64,000 bases of DNA, taken from contig OZ023198.1 of assembly GCA_963995505.1 (NCBI GenBank), forward strand, positions 372,001-436,000, in the 5' to 3' direction. Numbering within the stretch: position 1 is the stretch's first letter; each line of letters opens with the position of its first letter. The DNA comes from Hypericum androsaemum (taxonomy: Eukaryota; Streptophyta; Magnoliopsida; Malpighiales; Hypericaceae). Below are positions 1 through 10,299 of the stretch, piece after piece. The notes below the pieces were generated by a model that was not told the origin of the DNA, searched no databases, and worked only from the letters and a program-made list of their open reading frames with translations. The position numbers and the translations under genes were made by a program.

Positions 1-715
1 ATGGCTAACAAGACTAACAACATATGTAACATCAAGACGAGTAATAGTCAGGTAAATCAGGTTACAAAAGATCTCAAGAAGTATAAAATGTTAACCTCGC
101 CTTAATAATTAGATACTTTAACGTCACCTTACTGCACAAGAATGAGAAGCACTACCATGATTAGGTCAAATACGACCATAGAAATCATTGTCTGAACACC
201 TAGAAACATGCATGTCTATTTGTCATATTCATCATCACATATTTTTCACCGTAATAACATTAAAAAAATTACAGTTACCCACAATAATTGTTTAAATCAT
301 TATTGATATGAGATTGTTTATATTGTCATGCCAAATAATACAATCATATAATAAGTAAATTTTTAGTTTACTCTCATATTTGCTTCAATTTCAGACATAG
401 ATATCATTCTCAACGAATTTATTGTACTAGATATGGAAATATTCAATATTATATTTAATTATTATGTTTCACAAAATATCAATTTATGCCGATTAATAAA
501 ACTCTAATAAAAGTATTTGAGTTTGCATAATATTAATACATCAATTTTTTATAATAATAAATTATATTTTATGTAACATTCTATTAGGTATGGGAAAATA
601 ATCTTTCTTTAAGAGAGTACAGGTATATATCCTATCATCGAATGTCATATTTTTTATAGGTAAATAATTATTTACTTTTTTTTAGAGAATAATCTTTCTT
701 TGTGTTGGAAGATAT

Positions 716-1090
716 GTGTGTGGGCATGTTTCGTCAAACAGATTCGATGAGTTTGGATGGAGGAGAGAGAGTGAGTCATACAATGAGGCATTCTTACAGC
801 GTTGTGTCGATTGTGGCAACCTGGAAGTCTTATACCGAGAAGGTTTAGAGAAAATGTTCGTTAAGAGGGAAAATGAGAAGGTGAACTTGGGGTTCCATCA
901 GATTTGTAGGGTTGCAGGCATGGGACACCTCAGAGAAACTTACGTTTATGGGATCGGTCGCATTTGTTCCAATGGCGAGAAGAGTCAAACAGATCTCGAG
1001 CTTCTCTCTTGCAGTCTGACAAGCTCCAACCTGATCAAGCAATGCAGGAAGGAAATGTCCCCGGTGATATCTTATGGTGTAAATATGTAA
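716..1090 (+). pseudogene. F-box (At2g35280-like) exon fragment, array copy 1
   Basis: This is the best-preserved coding block of the array. It reads FDEFGWRRESES, then FLQRCVDCGNLEVLYREGLE and TYVYGIGRICSNGE. This order matches the region after the F-box in the plant At2g35280/At1g67623 family, where a Cys-rich GN-EALYR-G stretch precedes a Sel1-like HLEATYVYG repeat. The open frame begins at a GTG codon, not an ATG, and no F-box domain lies upstream in the array. I therefore read it as a detached exon fragment, not a working gene. A short duplicate of its 3' end lies at about 1160-1255. Family assignment is from remembered motif layout. Confidence 0.6.
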
Positions 1091-1669
1091 TGATAAATAT
1101 GACAAATAGACATGCATATTTCTAGGAGTTCAATCAATGATTTCTATGGTTGTATTCTTTCTCGCAGTTTGACAAGCTCTAATCTGATCAAGCAATGCAG
1201 GAAGAAAGTGTCCTCAGTGCTATCTTATAAGTGAATTTTGCATCATAGTAGTTATTTATATCAGTAATAGTTTAACTTGTCATGCCAAATAATACAATCA
1301 TATAATAAGTAAATTTCTTGTTTGCTCTCATATTTGCTTCAATTTCAGACAGATATCATTCTCAACGCACTTATTGTACTAGATATGAAAATTTTTAATA
1401 TTATACTTAATTATTATCATTCACAAAGTATCAATTTTACGAATTAGTAGAACTCTAATAAAAGTATTTGAGTTTGCATAAATATTAGTACATCAATTTT
1501 TGATAATAATAAATTATCTTTTGTGTAACATTTCATCACATGTACAAGGGAATAATCTTTCTTTAAGAGAGTATAGGTATATATCCTATCATCGAATCTC
1601 ATATTTTTTATAGGTAAATAATTATTTACTTTCTTTTAGAGAATAATCTTTTTTTGCGTCAGAAGACAT

Positions 1670-2035
1670 GTGTGTGAGCGTGTTTCGTTGAACAAGTTTG
1701 ATGAGTTTGGATGGAGGAGAGAGAGTGAGTCATATAATGAGGTGTTCTTGCAGCGCTGTGTCGAGTGTGACAATCTAGAAGTCCTATTTCGAGAAGGTTT
1801 AGAGAAAGTGTTTGATAAGAGGAAAAAAGAGATAGTGAATATGGGGTTCCATCAGATTTGTAGGGTTGCTGGTACGGGATACCTCAGAGCAACTTATGTT
1901 TATGGGATCGGTCGTGTTTGTTGCAATGGCGAAAATAGACAAACAAGCCTTGAGCTTCTCTCTCGCAGTTTGACAAGCTCCAACCGGATCAAGCAATACA
2001 TGAAGGAAGTGTCCTCAGTGCTATCTTATAGGTAA
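1670..2035 (+). pseudogene. F-box (At2g35280-like) exon fragment, array copy 2
   Basis: It is collinear with copy 1 over its whole length, with VSLNKFDEFGW, FLQRCVECDNLEVLFREGLE and TYVYGIGRVCCNGE. The frame is intact for 121 codons but again begins at GTG, and no upstream F-box or promoter is visible. The second Cys-Gly pair has changed (CDN in place of CGN). The 3' flank from 2040 to 2545 is repeated after copies 3 and 4, which ties the coding block to the tandem unit. It is probably a non-functional duplicate; a spliced transcript would change that view. Confidence 0.6.
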
Positions 2036-2913
2036 ATTTTGCATCACATGTTTTGTGGGCGTGACCTTATGATATCCAAGTAGAGCACAACTGTAACGTC
2101 AAATCTAGGATGCACATATAGGGTAGCAAAACATTTGCATTATGTTTCTCATCACGTATTAATCAAATAGAAACAATGAGAAACTACTTTATTTACGTCC
2201 TAGTAGAAACAAGTAATCACATCAAATTTACCACAAGGGTGGAAAAAAGTGAGTACTACACAACATCTAGTGCTATTATGCAAAAACAAGTTTGAAGTCC
2301 ACCATAATAGAAGATTAAATCTATGTGTAATGCCAAGAATCTACAAAAAGAAAAGTATTAATGCATTTGATACGAATTTAGCTTCACCATCTTTCGGAGC
2401 AAATAAAATACATGAATTGCATATGAATGAGAAGCACTACCATAATTAGGTCAAATGCAACCATAGAAATCATTGTCTGAACTCCTAGAAACATGCATGT
2501 TCATCTGTCATATTCATCATTACATATTTACACCAAAATAACATGAAGAAAAAAAATATAGTTACCCCTAATAGTTTACTCTCATATTTGGTTCAATTTC
2601 AGACATAGATATCATTCTCCATCCACTTATTATACTAGGTATGAAAATTTTCAATATTATCTTTCACAAAGTATCAATTTCTTCGGATTAATAGAACTAT
2701 AATAAAAGTATTTGAGTTTCCATAAACATTAATACATCAATTTTTTATAATAATAAATTATATTTTGTGCAACATTTTATTAGATGTATAGGAGAATAAT
2801 CTTTCTTTAAGAGAGTACAAGTATATATCCTATCAACGAATGTCATATTTTTTATAGGTAAATAATTTATTACTTTTCTTTTAGAGAATAATCTTTCTTT
2901 GTGTTGGAAGACA

Positions 2914-2992
2914 TGTGTGTGAGCGTGTTTCGTTGAATAGGTTCGATGAGTTTGGATGGAGGAGAGAGAGTGAGCCATACAATGATGCTTTC
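2914..2992 (+). pseudogene. F-box exon fragment, array copy 3, deleted
   Basis: Only the first ~26 codons of the block survive (VCERVSLNRFDEFGW through AFL). The sequence then jumps straight into the 3'-flank motif TTTCTCATCACGTATT that follows copy 2 about 150 bases after its end. The rest of the coding block has been deleted inside this unit. Confidence 0.6.
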
Positions 2993-3844
2993 TTGTTTCT
3001 CATCACGTATTCATCAAATATAAATATTGAGAAACTAATTTGTTTACGTCCTAGTAGAAACAAGTAATCACATCAAATATACCACTAGGATTAAAAAAAG
3101 TGAGAACAATACAATATCTAGTGTTGTTATTCAATCACAAGTTTGAAGTCTACCACAAGAGAAGATTAAAGCTATGTGTAATGCCAAAAATCTACAAAAA
3201 GAAAAGTATTAATGCATTTGATACGAATCTAGCTTCACCATCTTTCGGATAAAATAAAATATATGAATTGCATATGAATGAGAAGCACTACCATGATTAG
3301 GTCAAATGCAACCATAAAAATCGTTGTCTGAACTCCTAGAAATATGCATCTCCATATGCCATATTATAAACATTACATATTTTACCATAATAACATGAAA
3401 AAAAATATTATCGTTACCCCCAATAGTTTTTTATATCAATAATAATTTAACTTGTCATGCCAAATAATACAATTATATAATAAGTAAAGTTTTAGTTTAC
3501 TGTCATATTTGCTTCAATTTCAGACATAGATATCATTCTTAACGCACTGATTATACTAGACATGAAAATTTTCAATATTACATTTAATTATTATCTTTCA
3601 CAAAGTATCAATTTCTGCGGATTAATAGAACTTTAAAAGAAATATTTGAGTTTGCATAAATATTAATACATCAATTTTTGATAATAATAAATTATCTTTT
3701 GTCACATTTCATCACATGTATAAGAGAATAACCTTTCTTTAAGAGAGTACATGTATATATCATATCATCGAATGTCATATTTTTTATAGGTAAATAATTC
3801 TTTACTTTTCTTTTAGAGACTAATCTTTCTCTGCGTTGGAAGAG

Positions 3845-4185
3845 ATGTTTATGAGCATGTTTCGTTGAACAGGTTCGATGGGTTTGGATGGAGGAGAGAG
3901 AGTGAGTCATACAATGAGGCATTCTTGCAGTGATTTTTTGAGCTTGGCAACCTGAAAGTTTTATTCCGGGAAGGTTTAGAGAAAGTATTTGATAAGAGGG
4001 AAAAAGAGACGGTGAACTTAGAGTTCTGTCAGATTTGTAGGGTTGTTGGCACGAAATACCTTATAGCAACTTACGTTTATAAGATCGATCGCGTTTGTTG
4101 CAATGGCGAGAAGAGACTAACAGGTCTCGAGCTTCTCTCTCGCAGTCTGACAAGCTCTAACCTGATCAAGTGATGCAGGAAGGAA
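3845..4185 (+). pseudogene. F-box exon fragment, array copy 4, with stops
   Basis: It aligns with copies 1 and 2, but the codons after AFLQ read TGA where the others have an Arg codon (CAG CGC/CGT becomes CAG TGA near 3930), and a second stop replaces the Gln of IKQC near the end. The order VYEHVSLNRF, LFREGLEKVFDKRE, then a degraded TYVYKID is still clear. It is plainly broken. Confidence 0.65.
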
Positions 4186-5009
4186 GTGTCGTCGATTCTT
4201 TCTTATTCATGGATTTTGTATCAAATTTTATGAGCGTGGCCTTAATGATATCCATGTGGAGCATAACTGCAATGTCAAATCTAGGATGCACGCATGGGGT
4301 AAAAAAAATATTTGCATTGTGTTTCCCCTTACATATTAACCAAAATAGAAATCTTGAGAAACTAATTTGTGTACATCCTAGTAGAAACAAATAATCACAT
4401 CAAATAGAAGTTCACACGAGGGTGGAAAAAATAGGGAACAACAATGTTGTTAAACAATCACAATTTTGCAAATCCACCTGAAGTGAAAATTAAGGCTACG
4501 TGCAATGCCAAGAATATAAAAAAAAGAAAAATATTAATGAATTTGATGTGAATCTTCACCATCTTTTCATAGCAAATAAACTACATGAATCGCACAAGAA
4601 TTAGGAGAAATACAATTATTAGGTCCAATGCAACCGTATAAATCATTGTTTGAACTTTTAGAAACACGAATGTCCATTTGTTATATTCATCATTGCATAT
4701 TTACACCATAATAAAATGAAAAATATTATGGTTACCCCAAATAGTTGTTTACATTATTATTGATATGAGATATGAGATTGTTTAACTTGTCGTGCCAAAT
4801 AATATAATTATATAATTAATAAATATCTAATTTACTCTCATATTTGCTTCAATTTCACATATAGATGTCATTTTCAACACACTTTGTCGACTAGATATGA
4901 AAATGTCCAATATTGTATTTAAATATTATATTTTAAAAATATCCATTTCTCTAAATTTAATAGAACTTTAATAAAAATATTTGAGTTTGCATAAATATTA
5001 ATACATCAA

Positions 5010-5801
5010 TCTCATATAATCTTACTAAAATAAAGAGAACCTCTATTTTTTGGTAGTCTGGTGTGTCATGTGAAAATGTCAAAATTATCCCTAAACGCTA
5101 AAACCTTAAATCAAATCTCAAACCCCAAAACTCAAATCCTAAACACAAAACTCCCTACCCCAACCTCAAACCCCGAACCCTTGGACCCTCAAATTCTCGC
5201 CCCCCGACCACGGACCCCCGACCACGAAATTCGGACCCCAGAACTACGGACCACCGGACCGCTGGACCCCCGGACTACGGACCCCGGACCACGGATCCCA
5301 GACCACCGAACTCTGGACCACGGACCCCCGGACCACTGAATCCCTAACCTCGGACCCCCAAATCACTAGACCACGGACCTTGAACTTTCGAACCGCCAAA
5401 GTCCCGAACCCCTGACCTCGAACCACCGGACCCCAGACTACTGGACCCCGGACCCCAGACTGCCGGACCATCGGACCAGGGACCCCGGACAACACACCCT
5501 CGAACCGCCGAACCCTGACCACCGAACCTTGACCCCGGAACCTCCTTGCCACGAACCCCGAACAACAGACCCCCGACCCCTAACCCACGGACCACCGGAC
5601 CACTGGACTGCCAAACTCCGGACCTCAAACCCCCCGACTCGGGACCCCCCGGACACCCCCCCACCCCGACCCCCCGGAACCCCTGACCCCATTCTTTTTT
5701 TTATTTTTGTACAGCTTAAAAAAGAAAATCATTGAACGCTATGTTTTCAGGATTTTGAAACATAACAGCACTAGCATCGCACGTGTGTGCGTATTTACTA
5801 G
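5010..5801 (+). mobile_element. Helitron-like non-autonomous element with degenerate repeat core
   Basis: The segment starts TCTCATATAATCTTACT directly after an A. It ends with a small hairpin (CGCAC-GTGT-GTGCG, 5778-5791), six bases, then CTAG followed by T. A 5' TC, a 3' hairpin plus CTAG, and insertion between A and T are Helitron hallmarks. It interrupts an array unit: CATCAA lies on the left and TAATAAATTATC resumes on the right. The core (5090-5690) grades from telomere-like CCCTAAA variants into a 6-12 base GGACCCC/GGACCAC minisatellite. It contains no Rep/helicase, so it would be non-autonomous. The 5-bp stem is short, hence moderate confidence. Confidence 0.55.
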
Positions 5802-6660
5802 TAATAAATTATCTTTTGTGTAACATTTAATCACATATTTAGGTTAACAAATTTTCTTTAAGAGAGTTAAGGTATATGTTCTATTATCGAATGTCATATT
5901 TTTTTATAGGTAAATAATTCTTTCCATTTTTTAGATTTTCACTATTTTTATATACATTTACTATATTTCTTCATTTTTTATATTTATACTTGATGGGTAC
6001 ACTTATTTTACTAATGAATTCTCCAGTTACGGTGGAATATAAACTATGTAATTTTCCATTTTTTATGTAGCAAAAAATCAAAATTTTAAACTCTATGAAA
6101 TAATTATATTTTTAACCTTCTCACTTCTAATAGAGTAACAATCTTTGCAACTTTATACCTTATGATTGAGCAGTAATATTTCCGACAATATATCAATTCA
6201 AGAGAAACTAGATGAATAATACTTGTCATTTTTACAAACAATTCCTTATTACGAGAAATAAGTTAATTTCTAAGAAATTAAAAATTAAAAATTTCTTAGA
6301 AATTAATACTCTTATATTGACAACTAAATAATGTACTCTTCTGTGGAGATTTAACGTCACTTACCAAAATTGTAGCTTCTCCAAGAAACTATTCTTGAAA
6401 TTTTGAAAAGATATTCAAATTCTCCTATACATATTATATATTCATTAGATACTTATGCTGCAAGAAATAACATACTTTTTTCGTTTTTACAAATTTTTAG
6501 GGGATATTAAGGAAATATCCAATTTCTATTTTCAAGATCTCATCACTGAATGCAAATAATTAATGGACATTTAATTGTCCATGTTCAATATTTTTCAGTT
6601 TATCCAATTTTTTTCAAAATTAGTATATCTTAAAGAAATATAAATAAATAAGTATGCTTT
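5802..6660. other. AT-rich spacer with last array remnant and a palindrome
   Basis: Positions 5802-5930 are the tail of the interrupted array unit. The rest is AT-rich and has no coding signal. A perfect inverted repeat with 17-base arms and a 10-base loop lies at 6263-6306 (arm TTAATTTCTAAGAAATT). Confidence 0.6.
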
Positions 6661-6663
6661 CTT

Positions 6664-6927
6664 TTGCAGGGGAGGAGTCGATGGTTCATCTACTGGCAGA
6701 GTGCCCCTCTTTACTGCACTGGGGTGGGGCAAGATATTTTTGTTGGATCACATCTCTTCCCGAAATATGGTAATATTTTGGAGCTTTGTGTGAGGGCGAT
6801 GCAGCTGGTTTTCAGTGTGCATTTATCAACGATTTGGAGGTTGGATTTTGTTACTTGTTTGTGGGCCCTTAGGGGGAGCGCAATACAAAGATATTTGGAG
6901 GACAATTTAAAGGCCCACTTTCAGTAG
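6664..6927 (+). pseudogene. LINE reverse-transcriptase zinc-knuckle fragment
   Basis: One frame reads GEESMVHLLAECPSLLHW, resembling the E-x-HL-x-C-P zinc-binding module that follows reverse transcriptase in plant LINEs (ETxxHLFFxCPF). Downstream frames keep Trp- and Phe-rich text (ALIKALVAEV) but carry stops. It is a short decayed piece with no flanking RT. Confidence 0.45.
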
Positions 6928-7031
6928 TCGCTCTAATTAAAGCTCTAGTGGCGGAGGTAAACATGCTGGCTATTACGAGCAATCCATAGTTTATTTCTGC
7001 ATGTTGGAGCAATCCATAGCTCGTAATAGGT

Positions 7032-8771
7032 AGGAACGGCATAAATATCCATACCTTGAGGGTTGGACCCTATTTTTACTCCGTGGGTCGAGGGTATGTG
7101 ATTTTGATTGGATCTAGGGTAGAGTGTGAGTATGAGTCCACTTCTTGAGGTGGGTCTAGGGTTGTGAATGAATCATATAAATTCCTACCACATCTTTACA
7201 TTTTTACCCTAATTTAGATCCTACCCTAACTAGACCCTACTTAGACCCTAATTACACTTCTTTATCTTTAAATTTGTACTTATAAATTATAGTAGAGTTC
7301 TCAAATATTATGGAATATGCTTCATGATATTGACTCTGAAATTTGAAGTATATATAATTTTAATTTTTTTATTAATATACTAGATATTTCATGATTAATC
7401 TTCAAATTTTTATTATGATTTATTTGAATTTTATATAAAGAATTAAAATTTTATATTTAAAAATTATCAAAAATGTCTTACATTTAATTTAGGAAAAAGT
7501 TTACTTAAGTACCCTGTAGTATCACGAAAAATCAAGTCAGTACTCTGTGGTTTAAAACGTATCAATTGAGTCAAACTTATTCCAATTAAAATTAATTAGA
7601 GGCTCGGGCAGCTGCCCAGACCCTACTCGTGCTGCCCGGACTTTGCCCGGCCACCGGGATTAGCCACATCAGAATTTGATGTTGACGTGGCGCCACGTGG
7701 GCATCCATCTCCCCTTCTTGTTCTTGTTCTTCTTCTCTCTTCCCCCTCTTCAACAACCAATCACACCCAAAAATAAAACCTAAAAAATTTAACAACCAAA
7801 ATCCAATTTACCTAATTAAATCCAAATTTACCATGACTTGAAGGATTTCTATCAACAATCAAAACCCATCACATATGCCTACCCCCATTTACCCTAATTT
7901 AACAACCAAAAATTCATCACAGAAACCAAAAATATGTGACGGTGGAGCCGGTTCTAGAGACGACGTCGTTCTCGGAGGTGACGGTCATGGAAGACAACGT
8001 CATAGAAGATGCTAGTTCCGGAGGTGACGGCCATGGAAGACGACGTCATTCCGGAGGTGACGACCATGGAAGACGACGTCATTCCGGAGGTGACGGCCAT
8101 GAAAGACGACGTTGTTCTCGCTAGGGACCTCGAGAATGTTCTTGGACCAGGGAGGACGGTCGCGGGGGCGCCAGACGAACTCGATGGAGGCACCATCGCC
8201 GGAGATGGGTTGATTTTGGGTGGGTGTGATGGGTTGAAGGATGATTTTGGGTGGGTGTGATTTTGGGAGGATGTTCTTGGACCAGGGAGGACAGTCACGG
8301 TAGAGCTAGATCCATGAATTTTTTGGTTTTTATTTTTTGGTGTGATGGGTTGATTTTGTTTTTTGGTGTGATAGGTTGAAGGATGCTGGATTTTTTAGGA
8401 GGAAGAAGAAGAAGAAGAAGAAGAAGAAGAAGAAGAAGGAGGGTGTGATGTCCAGGTGGTGCCAGGTCAACATTAAATTATGATGTGGCTGATTCGGGTG
8501 GCCGGACAAAGTCTGGGCAGGACGAGCTGCCCGGACCTCTAATTGATTTTAATTGGAATAAGTTTGACTCAATCGATACGTTTTAAACCACAGGGTAGTG
8601 GCTTAATTTTTTGTGATACCACAGGGAAGTGGACTTTTTCCCTGCGGACCTGAGTATAAGGGTATAGGTCTAGTAATGAAATTTGTCGAGAATCTAAGGT
8701 ATGATATGGATCAAACTTTCCAAACTAGAGTATGGATATGGTCTTATCAATATCCTACCCATTGCCATCTT
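7032..8771 (-). mobile_element. hAT-like MITE, interrupted by a Mutator-like element
   Basis: The left end (AGGAACGGCATAAATATCC) and the right end (reverse complement AAAGATGGCAATGGGTAGGA) match the ends of the element at 34314-34978 in inverted order. The body has the same ACCCTA- and GGGTCTA-rich text. A complete Mutator-like element (7491-8642) splits it. AGGGATGGCAA-type ends are typical of plant hAT MITEs. I could not find a clear 8-bp target duplication. Confidence 0.5.
7491..8642. mobile_element. Mutator-like non-autonomous element, trinucleotide-core family, copy 1
   Basis: Long terminal inverted repeats run from GGAAAAAGTTTACTT to AAGTGGACTTTTTCC. Each arm then holds a CTCGGGCAGCTGCCC-type block and a GACGTGGCGCCACGTGG-type block. 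The core carries about four copies of a 33-36 base unit around GGAGGTGACGGCCATGG (7970-8115) and a (GAA)n run (8400-8437). It shares arms with 15989-16531, 26530-27205 and 55177-55979. The flanks show no matching 9-bp duplication, so it is probably the oldest or a rearranged copy. The ORFs inside are repeat translations, not genes. Confidence 0.65.
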
Positions 8772-8854
8772 TGGTAGTAGGATTTGTTGTGTCTCAGTGC
8801 TCTTGGAGTAACTTGTCGTCCAGGGCACTCTTGTAATCCGTGAGGTCCAATGGT

Positions 8855-9580
8855 ACTGTCCCTTGCTAGGTTGGGTCGAATGTAACAGAACTGGAAGCTT
8901 ACGAGGTTCTCGAGGACTGACATCGACTGCAGGTGTTCTCCGCAATTGCAGGGGCTTTGTGAAGGGGTGTTTTGTGAAGATGCTGGGTGTCTGTTATGCT
9001 TTTGAAATAGAAATAGGGGCAGTTTTGATGGCGGTGGAAAATGCCTACGATTTGTTGTGTCTTAAGTGTTTTCTCTGTTTCAGGAAAGGAAGCTAGTGGT
9101 TCATTGGCCTTTTCGAAATCAATGGTTGCAGATACTGGTGAAACTAGAAAGCATGGAGCTCAGGTTTTTGCATATATTTCGGGAGGGTGGGTGGTGGTCT
9201 TCTATGTTTGCTTTTCTAATTGCAACATGTTGGTCGGGATTTATTTGACAATGTTATCGTAGTTTCGCTTTTCATAGGATTTGCAGTGTTAACGTGATTT
9301 CACTATTTTTTCTTACCACTAGTTTTTTCTCAATGAATTTTACGATGATAAGGTTTTTTTTACTGAGGATGTGGCTACAACCTCATACAGTCTTGTACGA
9401 AGGAGTAGTTTGGGCACTTTTAATGAGTGTTCAAATTCGTAAACTAGTATTCGACAAGATTAATGTTGATCTTAACTATCCGCCTGTGGGATAACTTGAG
9501 TATGGGTGACCCATCTCAGATTTGGACATTATTGTAACTTTAATGTTCATTTATTAATGAAGTATCATTCATTAGAAAAA
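8855..9580 (+). pseudogene. LINE 3' end with RNase H-domain remnant
   Basis: One frame reads TGSLRGSRGLTSTAGVLRNC and then YAFEIEIGAVLMAVENAYDL. This fits the start of a plant LINE RNase H domain (NTDGS-x-AG-x-R, then EI-A-x-A). A shifted frame continues with VVHWPFRNQW and FLHIFREG, the DS...HI-RE-GN part of the same fold. The stretch ends with ATTAATGAAGTATCATTCATT before an A-rich run (9573-9590), as expected of a retrotransposed 3' tail. Frameshifts make it non-functional. Confidence 0.55.
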
Positions 9581-9704
9581 AGAGAGAGCCGAACGCACGT
9601 AATTTTCACAGTCCAGATTTAAAATCAATGGTCCAAATCTTAGTAAGATAGTGCTACCCTTTTAATATAGGCATCACCCAATCCAGCCTCTTTTTTATCC
9701 TACC

Positions 9705-10295
9705 AGGTATGGCTGCTCGTGGAGGAGTCAGGTCGGAGCGGCTATTTGTGATTCGGTGGGGCGATTTGTGGTGGGTTTTGTCTGCTATCTCCCCCTGTTT
9801 CCGACCCAACTTTGCTGGAGGCACGTGGAGTCAAGTTGGGTCTAGAGGTCGCCCATTCTCTGGGCCTACCAATATCATTGTGGAGTCGGATTGTCAACCC
9901 CTCGTGGCGGTACTGGTGGTTGACTTTCCTGAGTTCCTGCGGCTCTTTGAGGACATGCACTTCTCCGTTCTTTTTTTTTTTGGTGATAACTTTTCCTATG
10001 TTCATCGTGGTGCTAATGTTGTCGCTCATGCTTTGGCGAAATTGTCCATTCCAGAGAATAGCAGTGATCATGTTTTTACTTGTCCCCCCTCTTGAGCTTG
10101 CGCCTGTGCTTGCGGAGGACCTTAGTATGTGGGGTTATGTCTTAGTGTTATTCGGTGTTTTTTTTTCTACCCCGAATTTTTCTCACTAAATTTTATTGAG
10201 GTAGTTATTTTTCTGAAGCCGACAACTACAACCAGTTACCGTAGATGTATCTCTTTGATTTCATGAATAAAGTATGCCATTTCTCCTAAAAAAAT
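9705..10295 (+). pseudogene. Second LINE 3' end with RNase H-domain remnant
   Basis: Across two frames the text gives EARGVKLGLEVAHSLGLP, NIIVESDCQPLVAVL and YVHRGANVVAHALAKLS. These are the A-x-GL, VESD and HR-AN-VAHALA motifs of the plant LINE RNase H domain. A frameshift lies between the first and second motifs. The 3' end has TTTCATGAATAAAGTATGCC followed by CTCCTAAAAAAA, a polyadenylated-type tail. It differs enough from the neighbour at 8855 to be a separate insertion. Confidence 0.65.
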
Positions 10296-10299
10296 ATGT

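Larger units (their letters stand above)
1..5950. repeat. Tandem array of decayed ~0.9-1.3 kb units with F-box-gene fragments
   Basis: The same ordered blocks recur. An AT-rich block around TAATAATAAATTAT occurs near 551, 1504, 2747, 3678 and 5801. A block beginning TCATGCCAAATAATACAAT occurs near 325, 1279, 3456 and, diverged, near 4791. A block with GAGAAGCACTACCAT occurs near 143, 2430 and 3281, with a diverged copy near 4600. A coding-like block follows the first motif in four units. This shows local tandem duplication followed by decay. Units differ by internal deletions, one inverted piece (about 1083-1166) and a Helitron-like insert (5010-5801). No unit holds a complete gene. The array could extend to the left of the window. 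Confidence 0.8.

Noticed and set aside
5061..5735. Overlapping Pro/Thr- and Gly/Val-rich ORFs up to 106 codons on both strands
   Set aside because: Translations of the GGACCCC minisatellite in the Helitron-like element.
7936..8298. ORFs of 62-114 codons with repeated HGRRRHSGGD-like text
   Set aside because: The periodicity is that of a 33-36 base minisatellite in a transposon, and all frames show it equally.
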